From: Gordionus sp. m RMFG-2023
Taxonomy: Eukaryota > Nematomorpha > Gordioida > Chordodea > Parachordodidae
NCBI RefSeq assembly: GCF_954871325.1
Contig: NC_088777.1
Span: 34,511,366-34,575,365, forward strand
Reading direction: 5' to 3'
Length of the DNA: 64,000 bases
Below are positions 24,896 through 39,800 of the stretch, in pieces; position 1 is the first letter of the stretch, and each line of letters starts with the position of its first letter. Both the position numbers and the translations under genes were made by a program. The notes beneath the pieces are model-generated. The model ran no database searches and was not told where the DNA came from. It worked only from the letters and a program-made list of their open reading frames with translations.

Positions 24896-27800
24896 CTATT
24901 AAATATGTTATAAAAAAAATAATTTATTTTCAATCAGAGTCCTGGAACAATTTCAAGAAAAATTATGAAACGAAACAGGGTTATTAGAAAACATTCCCTA
25001 AACAATTTTGGAATGTTCTGAAATTTTTATAAATATGAAATAAAACTTTTATATTACATATTCCAATACTTATAAATGGCTCATATGTAAATAAATTCCA
25101 GTTTGCTTCAAATAACAATACTATAAATATATGAATATCTATCAGATTTAAAATATATTTTTCAAATATATCTAGATACAGATTATATGGATGGCCTTAA
25201 AATGTATCTGAAAATAAATATATCTTTCAAGATAAACTAAAGATATAATAAATCTATTTTTTTTAAATTATAATCATGTAAGGTGTGCATAATACTAAAA
25301 TGAAAAAAGATTATTAAAACTCAAATTGTAATTGAACAATTCATTTTTTATTCAGTTTGATATTTTATTCATAGGCAAAATATATAATTAAGCTATTATA
25401 AATACCATTGTTAACTTTGATTATCACACTCATTTAAACAGTCACACTAGAAGTCTAGTGCGCTGCAAGAAGTTTCATGTTATATTTCATGAATAACATT
25501 TTTTTTATACAAGGATAATGTTTAGATTAAAAACTTTAAATATGTTAAATCACGATATTTATTTTTCAAATGATTAACAAAATATAATGGAGTGTTAAAG
25601 ATTATGCCCTTATCTCATACGAAAATAATTTAAAGCTTAAAAAACCAGATTTTGCAGATTGAAAAAAAAACTATTTAATCAAGGTTTTAGCTAAATAAAT
25701 ATTATCCCTGCCTCGAGATTTTACCAAAAAAGCAAAATAATCTCTCCCATAATGGAGAAAAATTAACTTAGAAACTAAAATCTTCACTTATCCAATTTTT
25801 AAAAATCGGATAATTCGACATTTATGACATTAGTTACACCCACTATTTCTAACTTATTCTATAATTTTTTTTATCTTTCATTTTTGTTAATAAAGTCGAA
25901 TAATTTTTACAATCATCCCTAGCCCATTCCAAAACAAGTCTCCTGCCGTATAAATGACTGCTTGGTTGAAGAGCTTCTAAAGCCCGCGAAGCCTCGACAG
26001 AATTGGCAAATTTTACGAAAGCGAATCCTCTACTCTGATTGGTCGAAGAACTGTTTTTTTTGGTCTCGGGGGCTTTGTCGGAGAATTTTCGAGGCAACCG
26101 GACAGAATCGACATGACCGAACGCCGAAAAAAGTTCACGAATTTCTGAGATATTCGCTTGGAAGGGAACGTTTCTAACCAGGATATTGGTATTGGAGCTA
26201 GTGGCGTTGTCAGTTAGATTAGATGATGTTAATCTTCTAATATTTGGAAGAGGAGCTAAATTATTTAGGGGAAAAAAATATGATGCATTTGGATATAAAA
26301 TTTATTTTTGATATTTTTAAATTCTTAATTATTTTTATGTAACTAAAAAATTTGATCATCAAGTATCGATAAAAATATTTAATTGGTTGATAACAATTAA
26401 ATTTAAAATAACAACAAAAAGAATATACTAAACTTAAAATAAGTAAAATATATAAGATTAAAAAAAATTAGATAAATTAAAAGGCCTTAATACCAATTCT
26501 GGTTATAGATTCATTGACAGAAAATTGAAAAAATTTTCAGCCCTATTTTTTTGGTAGTAAAAAAAGTGAGCAATTTTTATTTACTAAAAGAGAATTATTG
26601 TGGATATTAGATTCGAAAAAACATCTAATTTCTATGAAGAAATGCTCGCAGCCATGATAGGAGAGGGGATTTTAGATTTATAATAACTTTGATAAAAAAT
26701 AATTTAATGTTTGAGAAAGAAATGGGTAACAAATTTGGATGGTAAATCTCAAGAGAAAACCCAGTTAATAAATCTTGAAAAGGAGTTTACAAAAGAGAAC
26801 AATATGAAACTAGATTTTAAGGGTAACCCAAACCAGTTTCAAAATGGCTAAAATTTAATGACATGAAAATGTGAAAAATGTCGGTTGGTAAGAACTCGAG
26901 GGAATGAGGTGTAAAAAAATTGGAAATATTCGGTATCTAACCAGTCCGATTAGGTTGGTTACAAAATAACGCGTTTTCCTATAAAAATAAAACCCAATTG
27001 GAGATGGAACATGAGATAATTTAATATAAAAAATAAAACCATTTTTATAAGAATTAGAACGTAACAACTCCATTTTATGGCCATTGAATTCTTTTCCCTG
27101 TAATTCTTTGAGAGCTAGTGTAGCCAATTGTTCAGTTTGAAAGGTCAAGAAACCGTACCCCATAGAGAGTGTTTCAACTTTTTTTAAAATATTTAAATAA
27201 TAAAAAAACAAGTTTTATTAATTGGCAGAGACCTGCAAATCCGCCCTGAAACGGGCCGAAAAATGGTATGATTTTTATAAATTACTCAGTTGGATAATTA
27301 TGAGCGTTTAATATTCATTTATTGCTCATGTTTTCAATTTCCCTTTGTAAAAAAATTGTAAAATTATACGAAGTAATGAGATTATTTATGGCCGGGCCTA
27401 CAAATAATCAAAAATAAAAGTTATCCTGGCTAAAAAAAATCCCGGGCAAAATTTTTTAAAGATTCCGGGCTAGGTTTAAAATTTTTTTTTTGAGAAATAC
27501 TCCAGCATGTGTAAAGTAGCTACCATATCAATTTAAGAAAATTAGATCAACTTTTATATGGCGAAATTTTACGAAATTTATTGGGTGCGGGTAAAATAAG
27601 TTTTAAAAATAATAATTGCCCTGTTTAACAAATGAAATTTGAAAGATTTCAAATGTTCAAGTGAGGATAAATAATTATAAAACGTATGACATTATTGCAT
27701 TCAAATATAACTTTATTAATATTTTTTTAAACAATTTATACTATATAATCCAAAGCAGAGAAGTAAAATGAGCCCATATTACCGAGTTTTGTAGCAATGC

Positions 27801-30800
27801 TCTAGCATTTTTTTAAAAAAAGGTAGCGGTGCTACTAGCAACACTGTTATTGATATATATTACTATTTCCTCATATTATGCAAACTTGTTTAAAAAATAA
27901 TTATAGTCTGATTTCTTGTGGAGTAATTCTATAAAAAAGGTCATTATTATTATGGATTGTGAGCTTAAATTCAAACTCGCAACTTACTGGAGCTCATTTT
28001 AGTAGTTATGTGGTTAATGCGTACCATAAATATCACTTAAAATCATAAAAAAAGCAATCAATACCTAATCGATAACTTTTCTGCCCGACCCTTTTAATTT
28101 TGATAAAATTTTTCACACTGAGAAAACAACATAAGAAAGCATCGAATCCAAATTTTAGCCTCCAAGTACTTAGTTTCTGAGATATTAATGGTCAAAAGTG
28201 CCAAAAATGACCGTATAGTAAAATACAATTTTTAAAAATTGAGATAAGTTAAAAATAATGATGCTTAAAATAAAAGTTATATATGATTTTGTAACTCTAT
28301 TAAAGGCGATTTATTAGAAATTAAATGTTTATAAAATAATAATCTTGCGGTTTTTTATTAAGTTATAAATTTTGAACCTGAAAACGCCAGGGGTTTCGCT
28401 TTCAGAATTTCTTTGAATTTAATATTTTTTTATTCACTTATATAATATCTATAAGTAAAAAATTTTTAACTTGGGACAGCCATGGGGCTTTTAGTTACGA
28501 TTTAAAAAAAAATTTTTTTTTTAAAATAGATGGCGCTCCTATATAAAATAACGCATTTTTGTTAAAATTATTTCCATTTTTAAACATAAATAATAATATT
28601 TTCCAGCATTAATATAATGAAAAATATTATTCAAGTCGGCAGGCTTTATTATTATTACAAAAATTAAATGTTTTTAAAATAAAATGATTACATTCCTAAA
28701 GATAATTATGATTCCGATATCTCCTGCAGGAAAATATGAATGATAAAAGCCAGTTTTCAACCTGCCTGCTATTAATTAATTTTTATTTTACAAATATCTC
28801 GATATTAATTACATTTTTTTCATAATTATAATGTATAAATATAAATGCCCAAATAATTTTAAAGAATCTAAGTATACTTTAATTACAAAATGAATCTGCC
28901 AAATGTTATGACAAGGAAAACTTAATTTACAAATATTGAAGCGGAAAACACTATATTTCTGATGCTGTAAGTGTTTATCACGAAAAAAATCTAGAAAATA
29001 TAAATTCTGACCGCGAATATGAAATAAATAATATCATCACAGTATATATATCAATAGATACAATCAATATTAATATAACTGAAATTGGATTATCTCCTAT
29101 TATGAAAAAAAACTTACCAAAAAAAGATAGCGAAAATATCAAAAACTATTATAAAACTAATAATTAACAATCCAGAATAGGTTAGAGGCCAAGGAAAGTA
29201 TACAAAGACCTTATTCAGGTCAAATAATTATACCTGTACAATTTTATAAATATATTGAAGAGTCTATAAAAGGTATAAATTTTTCTTATGCCACCATACC
29301 AGAATATGAGGCAGGAGAGATAAGGCTAATTTAGTAAATTTATTTTAACACATGGGACATAAAAAATTCACGCAGTGTTTCCAATAGGTCTAACTAAGCT
29401 CATTACTATAATATATACCAATTTGCAGACGTTTATTGTGGAGAATATAGTAAATCAATGTGATGATCTATTAATCGATAATAGAGAATAAATAATGCGT
29501 ATGTAAAAAAAACGATTGGTGGTCAGAATTTGTACACAAAGTGGATGTAAATAGAGATGAAATGAGAATAAATTTTCTCCATCCTAAAGGAGGAGTAAAT
29601 TCTCTGTTTATGCAGCAGCACCAGATCTCCTTTTCATATCCAAAAATAATATTTTAACAGTAATTTAATTAAAGACAACTGGGTATACTTGTCATTTACT
29701 GTAAAATGAAATTATCAAATACTTAATTTGATGTAAAGCAAGTTATCTTTCATGTAATTTTGCTATAATATTTGCAAAATTAATAAAATTTTTCCAAAAT
29801 TTAAATTTAAATTTTTACATGAAAAATATTAATATAATAGCAGCTAAATAATTTTCATGATAATAATGCTTGAAAATCTTATTATTTATGTTTAAAAATG
29901 GGAAAAATTTAAAAAATAATAATTTTAGCAAAATGCTTTATTCAATATACAAGCGCCATCTATTTTTTATAAAAATATTCATTTATTTTTTTAAAAATTG
30001 TAATAAATTAAAAAACCCATGGTTTTAATAAGTTAAAAATTTCTTACATATAGATATAATATAAGTTAATAATAAAATATCTTCGGAAAGCGAAACACCT
30101 GAAGTTTTTAGATTCAAAATTTATATATATATTTATATTTTCCTCTTTAGCTTTTACCTTTTCTGGTGGTAAGCTCCTACAATATCTCTGTCCACTTTAT
30201 GTTATTCATACTATCTCTTTTATCTAATTTATACTTCTTTATATTGGCTCTAACTTTATGGCCCCATTGAAGTTTTAGCCTTCCTCTTTCACGTTTACCC
30301 ATCACTTCCAAACTCTCAACCTTATTTTCTATGTAGTTCATAGGCCTTCTCATTGTATGCATACCACCTAATTCTGTTTACCATTATCTTAGTCTTATAA
30401 GCACTACCTTTAAACTTCCTAGTATTCTTGTACTTCTCACCTTATCCTTTCTTGTTACCCCAGCAATCATCCTCAGCATTCTCATTTACATAGTTTGTAG
30501 ACTTCTCTCGTCTGATTCCTTGGTTGGCCATGTTTCCGAACTATATAGAATAGTTGGTTGCACTATGGAACTGTATATTGTTCCCTTCAATTTGTGTGGG
30601 GTTCCCTTGATTAATTTTACTCTTCATCTCTTTTTCTATTGTGCCGTTTGTTTCCCAAATATTTGCAGCTTTCAATTTCATTTATATCAATACTCTCTGT
30701 TTCATCTCCTCCTATCACCATATACTCCGTCTTTTCTCTATTTACTTTTAGTCCGTGCTTTTCTAGGATATTTATCCAACTCACCAATCTTTCTTTCATT

Positions 30801-33800
30801 TCATCCTTGGATTAGGCAATTATCACAATATCATCTGCAAATATTATATTCCACGGGACTGTTTGAGGTATAGACTGTGCTAATACATCTATTACTATTA
30901 TGAAGAAAAGTAGGCTGAGAGCTGACCCTTGATGAACTCCCTCGGCTATTGTGAAGCCTGTTGAAGTAACAGTTGTGCTACGGACCATTGGTATGGCCCA
31001 TATACATATCCTGTATTATTCTTAAATATTTTTCGGGAATCTTTTTGTGGCTAGCGCCCTCCAGATATGTTTTCTTGGGATTTTATAGAAGGCCTTTTCT
31101 AGATCGAGAAAGACCATGTGTAGCATTTTGTTCTTTTCCCTGTATTTTTCACTCATTTGCCGAATTGCATGGATAGTATCAGTTGTTGATCTTCCAGGCA
31201 TAAAGCCAAACTGAGTCTCTCCTAGGATTATGTCTCTTAACCTTTTTTCTATTATTTCGTAGAGTTTAAGACAGTGTGACATTAGTTTTATGCCCCTATA
31301 ATTTTGACAATTGTGTGGATCCCCTTTATTTTTGAAAGGAACTAGATAGCTCTGCCTTTATTGAGGGATCTTTTCATTTCCCAGTATTTTATTGTATAGA
31401 TTTGTGAGATGTATTCCATCATCTTCTAGTGCTTTAAGGCTTTCTATTGAAATATCATCTGAACCCCTAGCTTTGTTGTTTTTATGCTTGAGGCATATGA
31501 TTATTTCTTGTTTTGTTATTGGTTGTACAAGATTTTGACATGGGGAGTGTTCATCTAGATGTAGTATGTAGGGATTAAAGTTGAGAAGCTCTTGAAAATA
31601 TTCTTTCCATTTATTCATTATTTCTTTTTCCTTTATTATCAATTTCCCATCTTTATTTTTGATTACTTTCGGAGCTCCGTTTATATCCCTAGAATTTTTT
31701 TCTCGCTGTTTGGCTACATACATGTCATGGTATGCCATAGCTTTGGCCCTAGCCACCGCCTTTGTAGCTATTTTCTTGGATTTTTTGTAATTTGTCTTGT
31801 CATCTGGGTTTTTGGATTTGTACCATATTTTATATAGGGCTTTTTTCTCCCGTATAGTGGTTTGTACCTCATCATTCCACCACCATAGTTCTTTGTATGA
31901 TTTGTTGCCTCCCCTTGTCAAGCCTATTGTTGATTTGGCAGTGTCTATTAATCTGGATGAAAGGTCTGTCCACATTTTTTCACTGACTTGTGAGGAATCT
32001 ATTGTTTCAATGATTGCAAAGGCATCTGCCATTGATTTTAATCTTCCCCATTTAATGCATGGTTCAAGTTTTATCTTGTTTTGAGTGGATTTTTTTGCGA
32101 TGTGTAAATCCATGACTAGTAGCTTGTGTTGTGCGGCAATATCTTCTCCTGGGATGATTTTGCATTCTATTACATCTTTTCCTAGGATGACTTTGCAGTC
32201 TATTACATCTTTTAATCTTCTGCGAGAGATAAGCATGTAATCTATCTGGGTTTTCCTTGCACGACTTTCATATGTTATTAAATGACTGTCCTTTTTCCTA
32301 TAGTAGGTGTTGGTTAAGGCAAGGTCGAAGGCTTGCACAAATTTCGGTACATGCTCTCCTTATCCAAAACCTCCATTATGCCTTTTGTAGCTGTCTCTTG
32401 CTTTTCACACATGCGCTTTTAAGTCACCACCTATTATGACTAGGTCATCCTTAGGGATTTCCATTACAGCTTCATCAAGGATAGCTCTAAAGTCATCTTT
32501 CTCCTCTTCTTTGCAACCCATTTGTGGATCATATACTGAAAGGATGTGTAGTATTATTGACCAATGCAGAGTTTTATCTTCATTAGTCTATCAGAGATCC
32601 TGTTGACTTCTACTACTGAGGAGGTTAGATCTTGACTGAGGATGATGCCGACACCGTTTCTATTGTTAACAATTCCATTATACAATTTATACCCATCTCC
32701 AATCATTAACGTCTTCTGACCTTTCCATTTCGTCTCTTGTATGCACGCTATATCAACTTTTCTCTTGTTCAACATTGATGCCAATTCTCTCGTCTTACTT
32801 TTAAGTGCCCCAATATTCAAACTTGCTAACCTTGTCTTCTTTGCTTTGACCTTTATTTTATTTTCACATTATGGAGGTTTACACCCTGCCCGTCGCTTGG
32901 AGGGAACGCCCTAGCTTTCATATTCATATTTCCATTTGTGTCTTCATTTTTGTTTATTGGACAAGTATCCCTAGCACCCGGCTGTCCAAGCCTGTCGGTG
33001 ACCGGGGTGTCATCTCTAAGCTCCGAAATCCATCTTACCATATGTCTTTACATCAGTCATCGAAGAAAAACCGGAAAATTTTTACATTCCTTACCAGGAT
33101 CGAACCTGGGACTTTCTGTTTCCAAGCCTACATCATAACTCACTAGGCCACCCCGGCGATAGATTCAAAACTTATATAATAAATAAAAACCGCAAGATTA
33201 TTATTTTATAAAAATCTTTAATTTTTAACAAAAGGCTGTTACAAAATGTCATATAACCTTATTTTTAGTATTATTTGTTAACTTATCTTAATCTAGTATT
33301 TTTCGAAAAAGTCATTTTTTGGCACTTTTGACCATTGATATCTCAGAAACTAGTAGTACTTGGAGTTAAAATATTTGATTCGATGCTTTCTAACGATGTT
33401 CTCTCAGTATGCATAATTTTATCAAAAAAGGTAGGCCGATAAGTTATCTATTTGGTATGGAATTACCCATCAATCTAGTTATTAAAATAAAAATATTAAA
33501 ATTATTTAACAATAATACTTGTATTTCATAATTACAAAGAAAATTTTTATCAATCATTTCATTTCTAAGGATGTAAAAAACAGTTTTTTCCCCAATGTTT
33601 TAAATAGTAATTTATAAAAAAATTCCGAGAGATAGAAAGAAAGTTTATCATAAAAAAACTAGGATTGCTAGGATCCCTCTTGTAGGCTATTTTTGCGCAA
33701 ACGTCGCCAAAACTGGCAAACATCTTTTGAAGTTCAAAATTCGTGGTAGAAAAATTGAGATTTTTGACAAACAGAGTAGAACCCATGGTTGTTGAATTGG

Positions 33801-36800
33801 AAATATTAGAAATACTTTCTGTATTCGTTGGGGCAGAATTGTTATTCATATTTTTTTCTGTTTTTGAAGTAATAGGTATATCTGCATGTGATTATTTTTT
33901 TTAATAGGAATATATAAAAAGTAAAATTATAAATAAAATCTTTTATAAACACTAAAGACATTAATTCAATGGTCATAAAAAAAATTCTTTCTTTTTTAAA
34001 ATAATTAAGTAGATAATCAAAGTTTTACAGGAATTCAACCACCTTTTCATGACTTAGATGAAAAAATAGGAACTAAATAATTTCTTTTCTTCCCCGATCT
34101 ATTATATTTTTCTAATATATCTTATATATTTATTTATTTTAAAAGTAATTCTACTATCCATTCATTTATACTCATTCATAATCAATTATTTAAAAATATT
34201 TGACTTCATTATTCAGCCATTAAAAATTAATCGCGTCCATTCATTCATAAGTAAAACTCTTATGAATATAGAGACAATCAGGATTCTAAAAGGAAAATGA
34301 ATAAATTTATGGATCAAGAACGGAACGGTGATTCTAAAACGTTCTGAAAAATAATCATAAATATATATATTTTTTTAAATTACAGTTTGCTTAACATCAT
34401 AAAAACAGTATTTTTGAATCAAATTTAGAACAATCTTAGTAATATTATGAAATAAAAGTTTCACATTTAAATGTACAATTCCAATAAATAACATCATCGC
34501 ATATATGATAATCTTTTAAAGAATATTTTAATGCTTAGATATATACCTACAAAAATAAGAATCGAATATTTGCATTATTCATATTTAGGAATCGAATAAT
34601 TGTATCATTCGTACGAATTGAATAATTCCTTATTTATATTCATACGAATAATAAAAACATTATTCGATTTGATTCGAAATTTAAATTCTTTAAAAATATT
34701 CAAAATGAAAAAAAAATTAGATGAAAGATTCTCAATAATTATTTGAATGAATCAGTAAATATTTCTTGTGCAAGAAAATTATAAAAGGTTTACTTATAAA
34801 AGATTTTTTACTAAACATATTTGGGATTTTGGGTTAAATTTGATCAAAAATCTTCTTTCTTTAAAAAAACCTTTAGATTTTTTTTTCAAACTCTGGAAAA
34901 ATTAGATTCTTATCATTTAAAAAGTGATTTAGAAATGTAAAAAAATAAAAATTCCGTAAGGAAAACATTAAATACTTACAAATAATTTTAATATTTATGA
35001 ATAAGTTTTCATATTTACGAATAATTTCGAAGATATACGATAAATTTTGAATAATATGAAATAATTATTTTATACGAATAATTTAAAATTTAATGGATAA
35101 AATATCGACGAATAATATATTTTCCTTATTAGTATTTGATTCGAATAATTTGGATATTCGTATTTGTAATATACAACTCGAATAAAATAGAACATTGAAT
35201 AACTCGTTTTAGGTATAGTTAGATATAATAGTTGATTTATATTATAATGTAGAGGGCACGAAGCCCGGCTCAAAAGCATGGCCAGCGGGCCTGAATTGAT
35301 CAAAACATTTTTAGAAGTTTTGAAAATATTATAAAGCACAGAATTAAGTAAATTCATATTGATTTCCTTCATAAAAAATTATTACATTGTACAAAATATA
35401 TTGTACAGGCAGTAAAAACTGGATAGAAGATTTTCACGAGTCGGTTCGAGTTTGGCTGATTTCTGTTATGAAGATTAGTAAATACAATATGTATATTAAT
35501 AAAAATAGAAATAAACTGTCCCAGCCGTAAGTATTTTTTTTTTAATATTTTTCTTCTTAGATATCAATAATATTGTGTATTGTTGATTGGTAGGAATTTA
35601 AACAAAGAATTATAATAGATACATATTTTTTAACGGGGAAATATATGGATAATATTAATATATATGTATTTTTTGAGTATTCTTTTTTTTTTGAAGATTT
35701 GTTTTTGTTTTAAATAATAGAAGGAAAATATTTTACGCGGAATAATTTTTAATAATATTGTTAATGAAATAAATAATTTTAATATTTGAAATGTAAAATA
35801 TTTAGTAAGAAATTAGTTAGTAAGAAAATTGAGTTTAAGTTGAGGTCTAAGAACTGAAAGTTGAGATTAAGTTGAGTCTTAGAAGTTGAAACTTATATAT
35901 TTTCTTTCAGGAACACGTTCCAGAATCGAAACTGGGAAGGGAGCTATTATTTGGCTGAAACAATAACGAAAAAAAGCTTTTGTTCCATGTCCCTGGAAAT
36001 AAACAATTCATTCATTCGCATAAAAAAAACCTTTATTATGAATGAGGCAATCGATAGGAGCCCATTCAAGGTAAAGGGGAACATCTTTAAATCTGGTATA
36101 AGCTAAGCTTTTGAAAGCTTTTCTAGCGTCTTGAGGCTCTATGAATTCGACGATACAACTCAGTCCGTAAGATGGAGGCAGAACGAGGCGAGAGATTTGA
36201 CCAAACTTTTCGAAAACACGCCTCATGTCTTCTTGTTTAGTTTCTTATAAAAAATTTTAATTTTTCTTTGAAATATCAACGAAATACATCATAGTATTTT
36301 ACATGGTGATTGGTATTAAGAGAATATAAGCGATAGTATTCTTAGTTGGTTTAAAAAATTGATGAAAGTATTTTATAACTGTCCAAATTTGAGACCGTTA
36401 TCTGCAATGGAAACGAAGGCACTAATTAATACAACTTACAGTAAAATTAGATTATAAATTAACTTTCTTAAAAAAACACTAATGAACATAAAATACTAAA
36501 AATTAACCTGCAGGTAAGTTTTTGACTAGAATGATGGTCTTGCTTCGTTTGAATTCGGCTAAAATTATTTTGCATTTATTTAGGAAAAATATATTAGTCG
36601 AGATATATGATCCAAGTTCAATCGTTTTCATGGACTCGGTCACTTGATTTTAAATTAATTTCGAACAAGATGGAATCTCAACAAAATTTTAAATTCATTT
36701 TGTTTTCCTAATTGATTTTATGAATATTATTATCAAAAATAACCATAAAATTGCATGTTATCCTTCATCACATATATATTTTCTGATTTTACTGTATGGT

Positions 36801-39800
36801 ATTTTTTAACAGTCAAATATAAAAAAAAAATCGGATCGAACCTATATCTAAGATAAAATTTCATATCAGATAATACTCAGATTATTGGGAAAAAATTCTC
36901 GAATCAGATCAGTCGAAAAACAAAATATACATAATATGTCTGATATGCAGGGCACTAGAATTAAATATAAAAAAGTGCATGGTGAATTTAATTTTAAAAA
37001 GACGATTTTTGGCTCCTCTAAATTTTTTTAAATTTATAGATAGTAGTACCTAGAGTAACTAAGAAAAATGTAAAATTTTGAATAAAAAATTAAAATATCT
37101 AATTTTCTTTATGAAATTTTACATGACCAAATATTATAGTTGGATATTATAATATAACCAGCAATTATTAATATAAATTTTATACCATTTAATAATATAT
37201 TTAAGCATTATTTATAATTTTAATGTTTGATTTATTACTTTTGGGAATTTATAAAATTATAAGCGTTAAAAGTTTAAGAAAATTTCGATATTAATTTATG
37301 ACCCTTAGGAAAATAAGCTGTACATAAAGTGTGCTAAAATTATAATATATTCATTTAAGGCGTAAAATATTTCTTATTCGTTTATGGCGGATTATAAAAA
37401 GGTGATTACTTTGAATTCTTTTAATGAGATTAAATTATTCGAGCGAGTGCAAAAAATTTAATCATGAATATCAAGGAATTGTTAAGTTATAATACATCTC
37501 AGGAAACACAAAGTTAAAAGTTTAAAAAAAAAACAAACATTGGGCAGAGATGTTCTCAAAACTTTCCAATCTAACTCCGTTTTCTATGAGGAAGGTTTTC
37601 ATTTCATTCACAACTTCTGTTTCTCCTAGTGCTAATTTAACAGCTGAGCTACTTTTCTTTTTGCTTTGTATATCGTTCTAAAATAAATGGCATATATTTA
37701 TTTAAAAGAGAGAAAAAAATATATCAGTTATGAAAATATCATTCAAAATTATATTTGAATTTCATGGTATCTTGAGATTTTCCTAAAATCAACATATCAT
37801 TAAAAATAAAAAAAATGATATGAATTTTACCAAAAACTTATTAACTTCTAGATCAGAGAGTAAAATAAGAAATGAAACAAAATAAATAACTTCTTCGAGA
37901 TTATTCCCGTATAGTTCTCTTTTATCGACTTTGTATTTTGTCGCCATAACGTTAGCGATGGCCGCTGAATCTACGAAAAGACTGTTCCAATTTTGTGTCT
38001 TTTTCGAGGCGGTGGCCACCTTTTCGGTGTTTTGGCAAGTCTTGTAAGAAGAAGAAGGATCGGTGAGATTATTTACTAGAAAAATATTTAAAGATGATGA
38101 AAAATAATATGTATTTATTATAAAATAAAAAAATATTAGAGGATTTTTTTTCTTTTGATCCTTAAATAACTTTTGGAAAAGAGAGGTGATGAAACTTGAT
38201 TGCTATAATAGCTTGTTAGTAAAATAAATAACAGTTTATACGAAGTAGTGTTAAACGGCTCGATTTTTAATACTTTAGCTAAATTATTATATTTATTTAT
38301 AAATAGAGATCAAATGAAATTATAATGAGAAAATTTCTTTTGTTTTCATATTTTAATATGAAATTTAATTAAATCGATGCCTTTATGATATAAATATATT
38401 TTTAAATAAATTTTAACCTAATAGATTGATAAAAATGCTTTAAATATATATCAGTAAATTATATCAATATATTCACCTATAATATTTTAAAGTATTTGAC
38501 AGTATTTGAGTAGGTCAAATAATTCTTCGGTCAAATGACTAAACTCTGATTAAATTCCTTTAATTAATCCTATTAAATCGCAAAATTATTTAGTATTATA
38601 AAAAAAATAAATGATGAGTTATATAAATAATTACTTGATGTAATTTTTGATATAACTATAACGGAAGTAACCTTTTAAAGAATTTTACTTGTAACTCGTT
38701 ACTTTTCAAAGGTATTTTAAGAGAATTAGATTTAACATATAAATTTATCAAATTAATTTATAATATTATATTTTCATTTATAGATTGGGATGATGATTTG
38801 CAATATTAATTTATAGTTAGATTATTTTAATATTTATATTTACCCTGGTAAATTTAAATATTAAAATTATATTTTTGATAAAAGAATAAAAATAGTTTTG
38901 AATTATTTTCTTAACCAACTACTCCCCTTTTGAATTTTTTTTTTAAAATGAGCCCCTCCCCACCCCCCTTTTATCATAAAAGCGAAAACATAGCATTCCC
39001 ATGTTTTATAAATAGTAAATTGGTCTCAATTAGTTGTTACACGGGTCGTTTTGAGCCGATTTTTTAAAACGGCAAACTCTATATTTTAACAAGAAAAACA
39101 TTGCCTTCGCCTAGATATTTCGATAACATATGTCTAGACCTTTGCTCCTTTTATGAGCAAAATCTTTAAGCTTGATAATTTTCTGGATGAAATATTGAGT
39201 TAGCCATTTTTAAAAATCGCTAAATCGAGTCGTTTAACAACACTAGTCTCAATTTTATAAAAATAGAAGCATTATTTTTCTACAAAAATTTTTATTAAAC
39301 TTTAGAATAGGGGTTACATGGATTGCCATTCTTCCCATTAAAAAAAGTATTATTTAAAAAAGATAGAATGCTTTCAATAGGAGAGATCTGGGGTCGTATG
39401 AGCCCGAGGTTTTTGAGAATTTTGGGGTTTTTTCCAGCGTACTCAACTATAGTGATTAATTTTTTAACTAAATATGAATAACTATATCAATGCATATGCA
39501 GCTATAATTTTTTTAAATATCGGATAACATGTAAAATTTTTATAACACATGGTTTATACCCTAAAAAGTAACTTTTTTAAATGCTGCAATTTATCAAAAA
39601 TAAAAAATAACAAAGGTTTTAATTATCCAATAAATATCTTATATAAAAGATTAATTCCTATTCTAAAAATTATTCATTATTTGTATAAAAAAATATGCTT
39701 AAACTACCATAAAATTAAATTAATTTATTGTAAAAGAAACAACTAACAAATGATGAAATATCATTAATATATTTAATGAAAACCCGTCCTTGTTAGTCGT

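Larger units (their letters stand above)
30120..33159 (-). mobile_element. RTE-like LINE with tRNA-like 5' head, full length
   Basis: Bounded by an 11 bp target duplication TAGATTCAAAA (30109-30119 and 33160-33170), so both ends are exact. From the 5' end (33159, minus strand): a tRNA-like head (33159-33090), a ~250 bp leader with an open frame (33041-32853), an apurinic endonuclease domain, a reverse transcriptase with FADD, and a short TATATATAAA tail at the 3' end. About 3.04 kb, the usual size for RTE-type LINEs. Same strand as the host RBM19 gene, in intron 11. Frame is broken at several points, so the copy is dead. Confidence 0.92.
28055..33465. mobile_element. DNA element with ~600 bp inverted ends, interrupted by a LINE
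   Basis: Left arm 28055-28650 and right arm 33465-33171 plus 30108-29830 are reverse complements (AAAGCATCGAATC, GTGCCAAAA, AATAATCTTGCGG, AAAATAGATGGCGC occur in both). The LINE at 30120-33159 splits the right arm. Without it the element is about 2.35 kb. The unique core (28900-29700) has decayed + strand coding: near 29510-29640 a stretch reads WWSEFVHKVDVNRDEM and then FLHPKGG, resembling a W...V..V...V.F.HP.G domain seen in invertebrate transposon-linked proteins. Family not assigned; the core is broken. Confidence 0.8.

Noticed and set aside
30520-31176. Plus-strand frames over the LINE
   Set aside because: Antisense shadows of the reverse transcriptase, without motifs.
33090-33159. Independent tRNA gene or SINE beside the LINE
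   Set aside because: The LINE's 11 bp target duplication lies outside it, so it is part of the inserted unit; acceptor stem is missing.
35070-35372. 100-codon minus frame in RBM19 intron 10
   Set aside because: Overlaps ATTCG-word repeat sequence, AT-rich composition, no recognisable motif or splice support.
38246-39245. Pairing the tip at 38246 with the tip at 39245 as one 1 kb element
   Set aside because: The flanking 8-mers do not match, whereas GTCTCAAT pairs 39031 with 39245 exactly.
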